A stretch of DNA of 50,615 nucleotides from Phycisphaerales bacterium. Lineage in GTDB: Bacteria; Planctomycetota; Phycisphaerae; Phycisphaerales; UBA1924. The notes beneath the pieces are model-generated. The model ran no database searches. It saw nothing but the letters and a program-made list of their open reading frames with translations, and was not told the DNA's origin. Positions 26,641 through 36,200 of this stretch are shown here, piece by piece. The stretch's first letter is position 1, and every line of letters starts with the position of its first letter. Both the position numbers and the translations under genes were made by a program. The stretch spans positions 1 through 50,615 of the forward strand of contig JAJDDM010000116.1 in NCBI GenBank assembly GCA_029260315.1, read 5' to 3'.

Positions 26641-29393
26641 GCGAACGAATAGTCAAACTGCCCGTCCTTGACACCCACGCCCACCTTCTCCACATTGTGC
26701 CCGTCCATCAGGCGGTTCAGGATCGCCTGGCTGATCGAGGGCAACAGCGTCTGGCTCAGGATCGCGTCGACCACCCGCCCGCCGGACTCCCGCTCGGTGC
26801 ATCGGCTGACGATCAGGTCGAGCACGCCGTCGTCGAAGTCCAACTCGGCCCCGTGATTCTCCTGAAGCCGGCGCTCGACCCGCCTGAGCTGCAGCTTGGT
26901 GATCTCGCGGAGCATGTCGTCGCCCAGGGGCATGTAGGGCGCGACCACGAGCCGCCCGAGCAGCTCGGTCGGAAAGATCTCCAGCAACGGCTTGCGGACC
27001 GCGTCGCGCAGCGCCTCGGGCGTGGGCATCAGCTCCGGGTCTGCGCACATGCTCATGATCAGCTCCTTGCCGACGTTGCTGGTCAACAGGATGATCGTGT
27101 TCTTGAAATCGACCACGACGCCCCGCCGATCCGAGACCTGCCCCTCGGCGAACATCTGCAAGAAGATCGTGTGGATGCTCTTGTGCGCCTTCTCGACCTC
27201 GTCGAACAGGACGACCGAGTACGGCTTGCGCCGCACGGCCTCGGTCAGCACGCCGCCCTCGGTCGAGCCCTCGTACCCCTTGGGAGAGCCCAGCAGGCTG
27301 CTCGCCGTGAACTCCTCCTGATACTCGGACATGTTGAACGTGATGACGTTGGACTCCCCGCCGTAGAGCGCCTCGGCGAGAGCCTTGGCGGTCTCGGTCT
27401 TGCCCACGCCGCTGGGCCCGGCGAGCAGAAAGACGCCGATCGGACGGCGCGGGTCGGCAAGCCCCGCCCGGCTCGTGCGAATCGTCTGAGCGATCAGATC
27501 CAGCGCGTGCTGCTGGCCCAGGACGCGCTCGCCGAGGGTCTCGCCCAGGTGCAGCACCGCCTCGACCTCGTTCTTGACCATCCGTCCCACGGGGATGCCG
27601 GTCCAATCAGCGACGACCGCCGCGATCGCGCTGGCGTCGCAGCTCGGCAGGATCAGCGGGTTCTCGCCCTGCAGCGCCGTGAGCTGGGACTGTAAATCCT
27701 TCAACTCATCGACGAGCTTGGTCCGCTCCTCGGCTGTCAGCTCCGGCGCGGCCTCGGCCGCGTCTTCGGCACCCTCCTCCTGCTCCGCCTCAACAGCCTT
27801 CTCCAACCGCGAGCCCGTGCCCTCGACCGGATCCTCGCCCAGCGGGCCCCGCAGCCGCTCGCGGATCTCCAGGATCCGATTCACCAGGTCGCGCTCGGCC
27901 TCCCACGACTTCTCCAGCTCGCTCAGCGTCTCCTGGTCGGTGTGCAGGGCCGCGCGAACATGCGACTCGCGATCGACGTGGTCCATCCCCACCGCCGCCT
28001 CGCGCGAGAGAATCTCCAGCTCGGTCTCCAGCGCGTCGATCCGCTTGCGGGTGTTATCCACCCGCGCCGGCACCGCGTGCTGGCCGACCGCGACACGCGC
28101 GCACGCCGTATCCAGCAGGCTCACCGCCTTGTCCGGGAGCTGTCGCGCCGGGATATACCGATGGCCCAGGCGCACGGACGCCTCCAGCGCCTCATCGAGA
28201 ATCTGCACACGATGATGACGCTCCAGCATGCTCGCGACCTTGCGCATCATCAGGATCGCCCGGTCCTCGGTCGGCTCATCCACCTGCACGACCTGGAACC
28301 GGCGAGTCAGCGCCGGGTCGGGCTCGATGTGCTTCTTGTACTCCGCCCATGTCGTCGCGGCGACCGTGCGGAGCTGCCCGCGCGCCAGCGCCGGCTTCAG
28401 AATCTGGGCCGCGTCGCCCGTGCCCGCCTGCCCGCCCGCGCCGATCAGCGTGTGCGCTTCGTCGATGAAGAGAATGACGGGGCTTTCCGACGCCTGAACC
28501 TCCTCGACGACCTTCTTGAGCCGTGACTCGAACTCGCCCTTCATGCTCGCGCCCGCCTGCAGGCCCGGCACGTCCAGCTCCAGCAGCCGAACATCGCGCA
28601 GCACCGGCGGCACGTCCCCCGAAACGATCTTGTGCGCAAACCCCTCGACCACCGCCGTCTTGCCCACGCCTGCCTCGCCCACGAGAATCGGATTGTTCTG
28701 ACGCCGACGCATCAGGATGTCCACGAGCTGGCGGGTCTCGTCGTCGCGCCCCACGATCGGATCGATATGCCCGCTGCGGGCGGCTTCGGTCAGATCCTTG
28801 CAGAACCGCTTGATCGCCTCTTCCTTGCCCATCTGGGCCGGCGCGATCGCGCCCGACTCCTCGCCCGGGGCGGTGCCGCCACCCATCTCGCCGGCCTCTG
28901 TCGCCGCCAGCGCGTCCTCGACAGACCCCCCGACGATCTGGTCGTGGTTCTCGCTCAGCTCTTCGACCTTGAGCTTCTCGAACTCCTTGGAGACCGCGTG
29001 CAGCGAGTCGCGCAACCCACGCGTCTGGAGGATCGCGATGAGCATGTGGCTGGTGCGGACGTTGTACTGGTTGAACATGAGCGAGGCGACGACCCAGCCC
29101 CGCTCGATTGCGCTCGAAACCTGATCCGAGAAGTTTCGCACGGCGCTCGCGCCGGTCTCCAGGCGATTCAACGCCCGCGTCAGGTCCGATGCGAGCCGCC
29201 CGGGGTCAAGCTCGTAGTGGCGGATGATATGGTGCAGGTCCGAGTCCTGGAGCTGGAGGATCTGGTGGATCCAGTGCTCCATCTCCACATACGGATTGGT
29301 CCGCATCTTGCAGAAGATCGTCGCCGCCTCCATCGCCTTGTAGTTCAGGCGATTGAGTTTCCCGAAGAGCTTGGCTCTGCTGATCTCGGCCAT
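26637..29393 (-). CDS. tssH: Type VI secretion sheath-recycling ATPase TssH (ClpV)
   Basis: 918 residues. A hexameric double AAA+ ATPase that disassembles contracted TssB/TssC sheath. The N-terminal domain (about 1-155, EISRAKLFGKLNRLNYKAME) is of the ClpV type. NBD1 has Walker A GEAGVGKT near 237 and Walker B VILFIDEAHTLIGAGG. A coiled-coil middle domain follows (EKSWEAERDLVNRILEIRER), with an acidic Glu/Ala insertion (EAEQEEGAEDAAEAAPE). NBD2 has Walker A GPSGVGKT near 660 and Walker B VVLFDEVEKAH. The start at 29393 follows an AAAGGGGGG stretch. The broken glycosyltransferase precedes it by 67 bases. Confidence 0.95.
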   Translation of the reverse strand: MAEISRAKLFGKLNRLNYKAMEAATIFCKMRTNPYVEMEHWIHQILQLQDSDLHHIIRHYELDPGRLASDLTRALNRLETGASAVRNFSDQVSSAIERGWVVASLMFNQYNVRTSHMLIAILQTRGLRDSLHAVSKEFEKLKVEELSENHDQIVGGSVEDALAATEAGEMGGGTAPGEESGAIAPAQMGKEEAIKRFCKDLTEAARSGHIDPIVGRDDETRQLVDILMRRRQNNPILVGEAGVGKTAVVEGFAHKIVSGDVPPVLRDVRLLELDVPGLQAGASMKGEFESRLKKVVEEVQASESPVILFIDEAHTLIGAGGQAGTGDAAQILKPALARGQLRTVAATTWAEYKKHIEPDPALTRRFQVVQVDEPTEDRAILMMRKVASMLERHHRVQILDEALEASVRLGHRYIPARQLPDKAVSLLDTACARVAVGQHAVPARVDNTRKRIDALETELEILSREAAVGMDHVDRESHVRAALHTDQETLSELEKSWEAERDLVNRILEIRERLRGPLGEDPVEGTGSRLEKAVEAEQEEGAEDAAEAAPELTAEERTKLVDELKDLQSQLTALQGENPLILPSCDASAIAAVVADWTGIPVGRMVKNEVEAVLHLGETLGERVLGQQHALDLIAQTIRTSRAGLADPRRPIGVFLLAGPSGVGKTETAKALAEALYGGESNVITFNMSEYQEEFTASSLLGSPKGYEGSTEGGVLTEAVRRKPYSVVLFDEVEKAHKSIHTIFLQMFAEGQVSDRRGVVVDFKNTIILLTSNVGKELIMSMCADPELMPTPEALRDAVRKPLLEIFPTELLGRLVVAPYMPLGDDMLREITKLQLRRVERRLQENHGAELDFDDGVLDLIVSRCTERESGGRVVDAILSQTLLPSISQAILNRLMDGHNVEKVGVGVKDGQFDYSFA

Positions 29394-29460
29394 GGGCAAC
29401 GCCCCCCTTTGCATCGGTCGTGGATCGAGTCCTGAGGATACCGGATCGGGCGGATCCGCA

Positions 29461-31082
29461 CTAGGGGCCGCCGCCGCCGGCGTCCGGCAATTCGCCTTGA
29501 GAAGCCCGGTCGCCGAGGTCGGGAACGGCTTCGGCCTCGGCGTCCGGTCGGCGAACCAGGTACAAATCCAGCCCGCCCACATACGCGAGGCGCGTGGTTT
29601 CCCAGCGCTGCCGGATGATCTCCAGCCGCACGGAAAAATCCTCCTCATCGCGAATGACCAGCAGGAGCAGTTCGTCGGCCCCGGCCTCGCTCGCCGCGGA
29701 CCGGACATCGACGAATCGGGTGGGATATCGCCGCCAGCGCCGCCAATACACGATGTCCTCACGATGGCGGAGGTGGTAGCGCGTCGGGGCGATCGGCGGG
29801 ACGCTCACCAGCAGCACCGGTGGCTCCATCCCCTCGGCCCGCGCCTCGATCTCTTGAGCCATCGCCCCGAAGTCCCGTCGGGGCCAGTAACTCGTGGCGA
29901 CCTCGCCGTGGACCGTCCATTGCAGGACCGACCCGAGCAGATTGAGCCCGATGAGCAGCCCGAGCAGACCCCGCCCGAGCCACGCCGGGCGCAGCGCGAG
30001 CCCGCCGACGACGAGGATCAGCAGGTAGATAGGCAGGATGACCAACAGGTTGCGCTCCTGGTAGATGTATGAACCCGCATCGGGATTGCGGGCGTGGATG
30101 ATCGCCGAGGCCAGGAGCGTCGCGCCAATGGCAGCAAGAACACGGCGAGCAGAGTCCGACCCGTGTCCGTCCGCCAGAGCTCGATCGTGCCGCGAAGGAA
30201 GAGCGGGCCGGCGATGAACAGGCCGAAGACGGCGATCAGCGTGCGACCCTCCGGAGCGGGCAGCAATGCGTTGCCCCAGAGCATCCAGTTCGCGAGCAGG
30301 TGCCAGAGTTCCGAGAGAGAAAAATGGCGGAGGTACGCGCGCTCGAGTTCACCCGCCTGCGACACCTTGAGCAGGATCAGGGGAACCGACGCCGCCGCGA
30401 CAATCGTGATAGCGAACAAGAGCGTGCGCAGGGCCGGCCAATCCCGGCGTCGCGCGTTCGAGACGCCCATGGCCAGCCACAGCGGGAGCAGGACGTAGAG
30501 CACGCTCCAATCGGTATAAAGACCGAGGACACTCGCGACGACGGCCGGCACGAGCCACCGGTGCGCCGAGGAGCCGCCGACTCGTTGCGCGTGCCGACCC
30601 AGGTCGAAGCAGATCAGCGCAAGCGTCGCGAACAGAACCGAAAACATGTTGTTCTTGGCCATTGTCGCGTGCAGGATGAACGCCGGATTCACCAGCAGCA
30701 GCGTCGCGAAGCAGACGCCGACCCAGCCACCGAAACGATGCCCGGCCCATAGCGATCCGCACAGCGCGACCAGCAACGACGCGAACGCAGTCGGGACGCG
30801 GATGGAAACAAGTGAGTCGCCGAACACATGAATCCAACCCCGCATGAAGACGTTGTAGAGCGGGTTGTGGACGTCCTCGATCAGCCACGTCCACCACCGT
30901 GCCGCGTCCACGCTCGTGCTGAACGTCCGCAGCACGTCGTCGATCCAGAGCGGCGCAAAGAGACCCGGCAGTAGCAGCGCGATCCCGATCAGAAACGCCG
31001 CGCAGAGCGCCAAATGCTGGCGGCGCGTCAGCACCGCCGCGCGTCGCTCGCTCGCTGGCGGCTCAGGCGGCGCTCCGCCCAT
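29461..31082 (-). pseudogene. Frameshifted membrane glycosyltransferase (PMT/ArnT-like) inside the T6SS operon
   Basis: Two frames together give one plausible protein of about 540 residues. Part one (31082 to about 30126) has an N-terminal helix, then PLWIDDVLRTFSTSVDAARW, HNPLYNVFMRGWIHVFGDSL and about eight hydrophobic helices, as in GT-C dolichol- or undecaprenyl-linked sugar transferases. Translation then changes to low-quality sequence and stops at 30018. The -1 frame continues from about 30126 with ATLLASAIIHARNPDAGSYI, YQERNLLVILPIYLLILVV and two more helices, ending at 29461. The change lies at 30125-30126, where CC (GG on the coding strand) stands in place of the CCC needed to read PLGATLLAS. 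One lost base, real or a sequencing error, explains it. The start overlaps the tssG stop by 20 bases. Confidence 0.72.
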
Positions 31083-32169
31083 CGGGCCACTCCTCCGGCT
31101 CGAGCACGAGCTGGTCCAGGTCGTCCTCCGGCGGCTGGGCCCTCACCCAGGAGGTCCAGCCGAGTTGGGTCCCACCGCCGAGCTGTGTGGTCGTCGCGTC
31201 CTCTTTGCGCAGGACGAGTTGCAGGTCCCAACTCATGCCCATCCCCGCCATGAGCCGCACCCACGACCGCAATCGCGAGAAGCTCACGGCATCATCCCGC
31301 GGCAAGAGCCGGTTGTAATCCGCCAGCGGCATCGGCCCCATCCGCACCCGAAACCGCTGCTGCACCGTCCACTGGCGCTCCCCCACGACCGTGCTCAGCC
31401 CCAGCGCCCCGGTCTCGGGCGACTCGCCCAGCTTCAGGAACGAACTCGCCGGGATGTCGATCCACTCGCCCTGAAAACTGATCACAATCGACGGCACTTC
31501 GAAGTAGGCCCGCAGCACCGACTCCAGCGCCTCGGCACTGCACACCCCGCTGATCAGCCGCCCGGAAAAGTACGCCTTGGCCTGATCGGGGATGTCGTCG
31601 CGCTCGCGCAGCGAGGTCAGCCCGAGCCCCGCCAGACACAGGACGTAATGCAGCAGGCGATCGAGCTCGGGGCGATCCTGCTGCACCGCCGGCTGGTGCA
31701 TCGACCACGCGCGATAAAACATCGTGATCAGCCGATGCTGGATCAGATCCAGAAACGCCCGCCACGCCCGGTCGCCCTTGTTCAGCTGGCGGCAGATGTG
31801 CTCGGTCAGATACAGCGGCATCGGGCCGTTGGGGCCCAGCAGGCCGAAGTTGCGGATGCGCACGCGATCCGGACGGACCTCGCTCGCCGGTTCGTAGGCG
31901 TCGATCGTCGCTGTGGAAAACTCCAGGTGCGGGCTCTGCCCCATGCGAATCGCATCCTGGCGGGTGTTCATCGCCTCGCCGAGACGCTTGGAGCCCGGGT
32001 CGTCGGCATAGCGCGCCCGATCGATCGCCCGCATGAGCCAATAAAAGTCGTACCGCCGGGGCCCGCCACTCACCGACGCCATCAGCGAGGCGAGCTCGCC
32101 CGCCTCGGCCGCCCCGCTCGCCCCCTCGGCAGTCACAGGATGCTGGTCATCCCCATGCGTGTCGGCCAT
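31063..32169 (-). CDS. tssG: Type VI secretion baseplate protein TssG
   Basis: 368 residues. With TssF and TssE it builds the baseplate wedge; TssG is called VasB or ImpH in older naming. Family segments are YDFYWLMRAIDRARY near 55, NFGLLGPNGPMPLYLTEHIC, FLDLIQHRLITMFYRAW, and the later GLSTVVGERQWTVQQRFRVR with MPLADYNRLLPRDDA. Length is typical. The ATG at 32169 has GGGAAG upstream and overlaps the tssF end by 37 bases; a GTG at 32136 that forms a GTGA overlap with the tssF stop is the alternative start. The tail ends in an acidic segment (PPEDDLDQLVLEPEEWPDG). Confidence 0.94.
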   Translation of the reverse strand: MADTHGDDQHPVTAEGASGAAEAGELASLMASVSGGPRRYDFYWLMRAIDRARYADDPGSKRLGEAMNTRQDAIRMGQSPHLEFSTATIDAYEPASEVRPDRVRIRNFGLLGPNGPMPLYLTEHICRQLNKGDRAWRAFLDLIQHRLITMFYRAWSMHQPAVQQDRPELDRLLHYVLCLAGLGLTSLRERDDIPDQAKAYFSGRLISGVCSAEALESVLRAYFEVPSIVISFQGEWIDIPASSFLKLGESPETGALGLSTVVGERQWTVQQRFRVRMGPMPLADYNRLLPRDDAVSFSRLRSWVRLMAGMGMSWDLQLVLRKEDATTTQLGGGTQLGWTSWVRAQPPEDDLDQLVLEPEEWPDGRSAA

Positions 32170-34049
32170 CGCTTCACTTCCCGATTCTGCGTCCGGATCG
32201 ACGTCTCTACCACCGTGTTCACCGAGGCGTACCGCGCCAGGAACCGCTCCAACACAGCGCCCAGCAGCAGCACCCCCGACGCGTCGAACTTCTCCTCGTC
32301 GACCTCGATCTCGATCCCCAGGCCCTTGGCAAACGAGATCGGCCCGGGTACCGGCACCCGGCGCGTGATCGGCGTCGTCGTCACCCGGCGCACCCCGCGG
32401 ATCTGATCCGACCAGGGATCGTCGCGCAGCGCGTCGTGACGCGCCCCCTCGGGCACCGGCGCGTACAGCTTGAGCAACTGCTGGATCGGGCCCGCCCCGT
32501 CGCCATCGTCGGTGTGCTCGATCAGCGACAGATAGTTCAGCTTCAGATGGCTGATCAGCGCCCACGCGCCCGCGTCGCCCGCCAGCGCCGGCAACGGCGG
32601 ACGCAAGGGCCCGAGGAACCCGATCGAGTCGATCGGCACACCCGAATCTTCCCAGCTCTTGAACGGCTCATCACGCAGATGCAGCGGCAGATCCCGGTTG
32701 GTCACCATCAGCCCAAGATCCAGCGCGTCGAACTCGCTCATCGTGGGCGTGCCACTCTTATCCACGATCGAGATGAACGCGTCCATCCCGCGATAATCGT
32801 CCGAACGCCACCGCTCCTGCTCCAGCTCGGAATCGACCATCGTCCGCGGCAGCCGCGAGATCGCGAAGTACGCCGAGTGCGCGTCGTGGGAATCCGTCGA
32901 CGCGTAGAATGGGTGCAGGCGCCGGCCGCGCTTGCCGATCGCGTGCACCGCCTCTACCGAGTGGACCTCGTAGTCGATCCGCCTCGTGCCGTCGGCGACG
33001 ATCGGGTACTCGACCCGACGCTCGCTGAGCCGGATCGTCACCGGGCTCGGATACTTGAACAGATTCACCACCGGCGTGCAGAAGAGCGCGAGGTCCTCCT
33101 CCGACACCTGGTCGTCCAAACGCTCGTCCTCACGATCGAACAGGAGGACGATCTCGAACGCCCCGCCGCCGATCTCGCGCAGGTGCTCGCCCAGCCCCCG
33201 CACGCGGAAGAAGAAGAACCGCTTGGGGATGCAGGCATACTCCTTGAGCAGGCGATACCCCTGGTAGCTGCGCGGATCGACCGGCAGCAGCGCCTCGTCG
33301 TTCTTAAACCCGACCTGCTCGATCGCGTCGGCGTCGAGCTTGAGCTGCGTCCGCGGGATCGGCTCGGCGTCGCGCACCAGCACGCTCGACGCGTGCGCGA
33401 AGATCTGCTCGTACATCCGGATCGGCTTGGGACCGTCGCCCGGCAGATGAAACGTCAGCTCGTCGAGGTCCATCTTCGCAAGATCGCCCGCCGTCACTCG
33501 CAATCGGATCCGCAGCGCAGCGCTCGGCCCGCCCCGCCCGCGCATGTGCTCGGGCAGGTGCAGCACGCCCATGTCGCGCGCGTGGTACCCCGCGGTCTCG
33601 ATCCGCAATGGCCAGACCTGCACGTCGTGGGCGGTGACGTACTGGCAGGTCTTGTCCTGGAGCGTGCCGCGCACGCGGATCGGTCGCGACTGGCGGATCC
33701 ATGTGCCGCGCTCGAAGACCGGCCCGTCGACGAGCCCCGCGTCGGACAAATCCGGCTGCAGCCGCACGATGCCCATCGCGGGCGTCGGCGCGAGATAGTG
33801 CGGGAAGATCGTGTCCAGCAGATGGTGTGTAAATCTTGGGAACTGCGCGTCGAGCTGGAGCCGGATCCGCGCTGTCAGAAACGCGACACCCTCGAGCAGC
33901 CGCTCGATGTAGGGATCCGGGCAGCGATCGGTCGTTTCGGTGATGCTCAGCCCGCGCGCGATGTCCGGCTCCTCGCGCGCGAACTCGACCGCCATCTCCC
34001 GCAGGAACGTCAGCTCGTCGGAGTACAGGGTCTTGAATCGCCGGTCCAT
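32133..34049 (-). CDS. tssF: Type VI secretion baseplate protein TssF
   Basis: 638 residues, also known as VasA/ImpG; a dimer of it with TssG forms the wedge core of the baseplate. The typical opening FKTLYSDELTFLREMAVEFA is followed by ERLLEGVAFLTARIRLQLDA and FTHHLLDTIFPHYLAPTPAM. Later blocks include LFCTPVVNLFKYPSPVTIRL and the end segment LLLGAVLERFLARYASVNTV with TQNREVKRWPTRMG. Full length for the family and no internal break. GAGGGAT precedes the ATG at 34049. A 53-base gap separates it from tssE. Confidence 0.96.
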   Translation of the reverse strand: MDRRFKTLYSDELTFLREMAVEFAREEPDIARGLSITETTDRCPDPYIERLLEGVAFLTARIRLQLDAQFPRFTHHLLDTIFPHYLAPTPAMGIVRLQPDLSDAGLVDGPVFERGTWIRQSRPIRVRGTLQDKTCQYVTAHDVQVWPLRIETAGYHARDMGVLHLPEHMRGRGGPSAALRIRLRVTAGDLAKMDLDELTFHLPGDGPKPIRMYEQIFAHASSVLVRDAEPIPRTQLKLDADAIEQVGFKNDEALLPVDPRSYQGYRLLKEYACIPKRFFFFRVRGLGEHLREIGGGAFEIVLLFDREDERLDDQVSEEDLALFCTPVVNLFKYPSPVTIRLSERRVEYPIVADGTRRIDYEVHSVEAVHAIGKRGRRLHPFYASTDSHDAHSAYFAISRLPRTMVDSELEQERWRSDDYRGMDAFISIVDKSGTPTMSEFDALDLGLMVTNRDLPLHLRDEPFKSWEDSGVPIDSIGFLGPLRPPLPALAGDAGAWALISHLKLNYLSLIEHTDDGDGAGPIQQLLKLYAPVPEGARHDALRDDPWSDQIRGVRRVTTTPITRRVPVPGPISFAKGLGIEIEVDEEKFDASGVLLLGAVLERFLARYASVNTVVETSIRTQNREVKRWPTRMGMTSIL

Positions 34050-34103
34050 GGATCCCTCGCCGGCCGCCCCGGCCCAACAAACGCGCGAGCATCGAACGCG
34101 AGG

Positions 34104-34757
34104 TTAGGCCTCGCCGACCGAGCACCTGCCGGTCTGGCAGTCAAACTCCGTGACCAGGTGCAGGGGGACCGGATCGGCCCGCAGCTCGCCGCGGATGTCG
34201 ATCGTCACCACCCGCCCCTCGCCCCCGCCGGTGTGCCCCTCGGTGCTCACGCTCGTGCGGACGGTGCTCAGGCGGATCCTCGGCTCGAAGCACTCGATCG
34301 CCCAGCGCACCGTCTTCTCCAGCGAGCGATCGCGAGCCCGATCCGACGTCTGGCCCGTGAACCCCGCCAGCCCGTAGTTCAGCACCGACCGCTGGATCCC
34401 CGGAAAGTCCTGGAAGTCCGGCTTGTCGTCGCCATCCTCGAAGTCGTCCTCATCCAACCCCGGCGGCGTGCTCGCGCAGGCGTTCAAAAGCCGCTCCAGA
34501 TCCGCCTTGACCGCGTCCAGATACTGTCGCGTCTCCAGCGGCCCCTCGGGATAGAACCGCTTGGGGCGGACGGGCTCGGTTCTCACAGGCTCCGCAGCGG
34601 GCGCCGGTTCGGTCCCAGGCTCTTGTGGAGCGGGCCGACGCCGAACATACACGCTCTCGCCGGCGCGCACGCCCGCGCCCCTGGCTTGGAGTTCATCGCG
34701 GGTCAGGCCGGTCAGCCGCTGGAACAGGCACGGCAGATACTGCTGGCGCTTGGCCAT
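34104..34757 (-). CDS. tssE: Type VI secretion baseplate protein TssE (gp25-like)
   Basis: 217 residues against the usual 130-180. The ATG at 34757 shares one base with the tagJ stop (TGATG), and the N-terminus LPCLFQRLTGLTRDE is the family opening. A gp25-like domain covers about 85-217, with SVLNYGLAGFTGQ, VRWAIECFEPRIRLSTVRTS (containing the E-P-R motif that contacts the sheath) and VTIDIRGELRADPVPLHLVT. Between them lies a Pro/Glu/Arg-rich linker (about 30-75, RRPAPQEPGTEPAPAAEPVR) that explains the extra length. It nucleates sheath assembly on the baseplate. Confidence 0.93.
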   Translation of the reverse strand: MAKRQQYLPCLFQRLTGLTRDELQARGAGVRAGESVYVRRRPAPQEPGTEPAPAAEPVRTEPVRPKRFYPEGPLETRQYLDAVKADLERLLNACASTPPGLDEDDFEDGDDKPDFQDFPGIQRSVLNYGLAGFTGQTSDRARDRSLEKTVRWAIECFEPRIRLSTVRTSVSTEGHTGGGEGRVVTIDIRGELRADPVPLHLVTEFDCQTGRCSVGEA

Positions 34758-35563
34758 CACGAGCCCGCGTCCGCGGTCACGTCGAAGATGATCTCCCTGG
34801 ACCCGAACAGAGGAATGTCGTCGCCATCGCAGATAAACACGCGCTGACCGACGCCGAACTCGATCCCGCCTCCGGCCTCGGTCCATTTTGTGCCGCGACC
34901 CATGCGCAGCGCGTCGTCTTCGGCCCGGTGCGTCCCCGGATACCTGGAAAACAGGAACCCGGTGCTCACGCCCTCGTTCCGCCAGACGAAGGTCGCCGGC
35001 AGCCACATGAGATCGCGCAAGCGCGACGGGGCCTCCAGCTCGACCCGCGCGACGTTCGACATCGGGATCCAGTAGTACGCCCCATCCACCACGCCCTCAA
35101 ACACGGGCCCGAACCGCGCGTCGGCGTCGGCGAGAAACTCCACCTGCCGCCCATCAACAGTCGCCGGGCACAGCGGCGCCGCGTCCAGCGCCGCCTCGCG
35201 ATCGCGCTGCGCCCGCTCGAACTCGCCCGTGCCGATGTGCGAGAGCGACTGGACAAGCTCACCCATCCACTCGCCCGGCTCGCCCAGGATCATCGGCGAA
35301 CGCCCGCCGGCGAAGACCTGCTCCCGGTACGCCTCGGCCTGGAGCAGCCTGCGCCCGGCGTGGGCGAACAGCCCAAGATTCGCGTCGAGCTCGCCCGCGA
35401 CGTTGAGTTGCGTCAGCGCCCGCTCCCACTGCCCCTCGATCGCCAGCAACTGAAAGAGGAAAAACCGCTTGCTGGCATCGCCCGGCGACTCGCGCACCTG
35501 GGCCTTGAGGGCTTCCATGGCCTCGCCGAGTTGGGCGGATTGCACGAGTTCTTCGGGCGTCAT
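34757..35563 (-). CDS. tagJ: T6SS accessory protein TagJ (ImpE/HsiE family)
   Basis: 268 residues. The N-terminal tetratricopeptide-like half contains LKAQVRESPGDASKRFFLFQ, LLAIEGQWERALTQL and HIGTGEFERAQRDREAALD. The C-terminal half is the ImpE-type beta domain (DARFGPVFEGVVDGAYYWIP, RDLMWLPATFVWRN, RYPGTHRAEDDALRMGR). In studied systems TagJ binds the N-terminal helix of TssB and influences ClpV recruitment; it marks one class of T6SS. GGAG lies 8 bases before the ATG. It follows hcp after about 100 bases that contain a hairpin. Confidence 0.93.
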   Translation of the reverse strand: MTPEELVQSAQLGEAMEALKAQVRESPGDASKRFFLFQLLAIEGQWERALTQLNVAGELDANLGLFAHAGRRLLQAEAYREQVFAGGRSPMILGEPGEWMGELVQSLSHIGTGEFERAQRDREAALDAAPLCPATVDGRQVEFLADADARFGPVFEGVVDGAYYWIPMSNVARVELEAPSRLRDLMWLPATFVWRNEGVSTGFLFSRYPGTHRAEDDALRMGRGTKWTEAGGGIEFGVGQRVFICDGDDIPLFGSREIIFDVTADAGS

Positions 35564-35610
35564 GCAGGACTCCGGATGCGATGATCTCGTCTGGCATGGA
35601 AGCGCAAGCA

Positions 35611-35632
35611 GGGATCGGCTCGCGCCGACCCC
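35611..35632 (-). promoter_or_regulatory. Hairpin between hcp and tagJ
   Basis: TCGGC (35615-35619) and GCCGA (35624-35628) form a perfect stem with a TCGC loop, extended by GGG/CCC (35611-35613/35630-35632) across one mismatch. It lies 33 bases downstream of the hcp stop in the direction of transcription. No T-run follows, so a partial terminator or an mRNA-stabilising 3' structure is more likely than full termination. Confidence 0.5.
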
Positions 35633-35664
35633 GCCCGCTCACGATGCGAAGACCCCGATGGCGA

Positions 35665-36162
35665 TCAGCCGCCGGTGTTGTTCTCGAGATCCCAGAACGA
35701 CTCGGTGTTGCCCTTGGGCTGGTTGGTCTTCGGATCGAGCTGGGTGTAGGTCCAGGTGATCTTGTTATAGTTCAGGCTGAGGGTCTCGGTCGGCGAGCTG
35801 TCGCCTCCCTGCGATGCGCCGCCCGGCTGCACGCTCGAGACAAGCACATTCTCAAGCACATACTTCATGTAGACCTGCTTGTCGCCGCCCTGCTGGCAGA
35901 GCTCGAGGGTGACCTTCGGGATGCTGGTGGCGTTGCAGCACTGGAGGTTGAACTTGGGCGAGGCCTTGTCCAGCAGCTTGGTGACCACGAAGTCGCCGTG
36001 ATCGACCCGCCCGCCCACACGCACCCCGCCCTGGTCGCGCCCCTCGCGCTGCGGCTGGGTCACGTTGTGGCTGAAGGCCAGCAGCTTGATCCAGTCCCTG
36101 TGCTTGTCGTCGGTCGCCTCGCCCGGAATTCCCTCTGCCTGCATGTACACGTCGAACGCCAT
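35665..36162 (-). CDS. hcp: Type VI secretion tube protein Hcp (TssD)
   Basis: 165 residues. Hexameric rings of Hcp stack to form the inner tube that is propelled with the VgrG spike. The family opening MAFDVYMQAEGIPGEATDDK is followed by WIKLLAFSHNVTQP, HGDFVVTKLLDKASPKFNL, IPKVTLELCQQGG, YMKYVLENVLVSSVQPGG and ETLSLNYNKITWTYTQLD. It is full length and has a strong GAGGAG ribosome binding site 7 bases before the ATG, the best in the operon, in line with the high Hcp amounts needed. Hairpins lie on both sides of the gene. A cysteine pair (LQCCNATS) is of unknown importance. Confidence 0.96.
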   Translation of the reverse strand: MAFDVYMQAEGIPGEATDDKHRDWIKLLAFSHNVTQPQREGRDQGGVRVGGRVDHGDFVVTKLLDKASPKFNLQCCNATSIPKVTLELCQQGGDKQVYMKYVLENVLVSSVQPGGASQGGDSSPTETLSLNYNKITWTYTQLDPKTNQPKGNTESFWDLENNTGG

Positions 36163-36200
36163 GGTTTGCTCCTCTTTCTAGCGTTGTTCTCACCCGATCA

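Noticed and set aside
30100..30140. Programmed -1 frameshifting in the glycosyltransferase gene
   Set aside because: No slippery heptamer and no strong downstream hairpin is visible; a single lost base in a C-run explains the break more simply.
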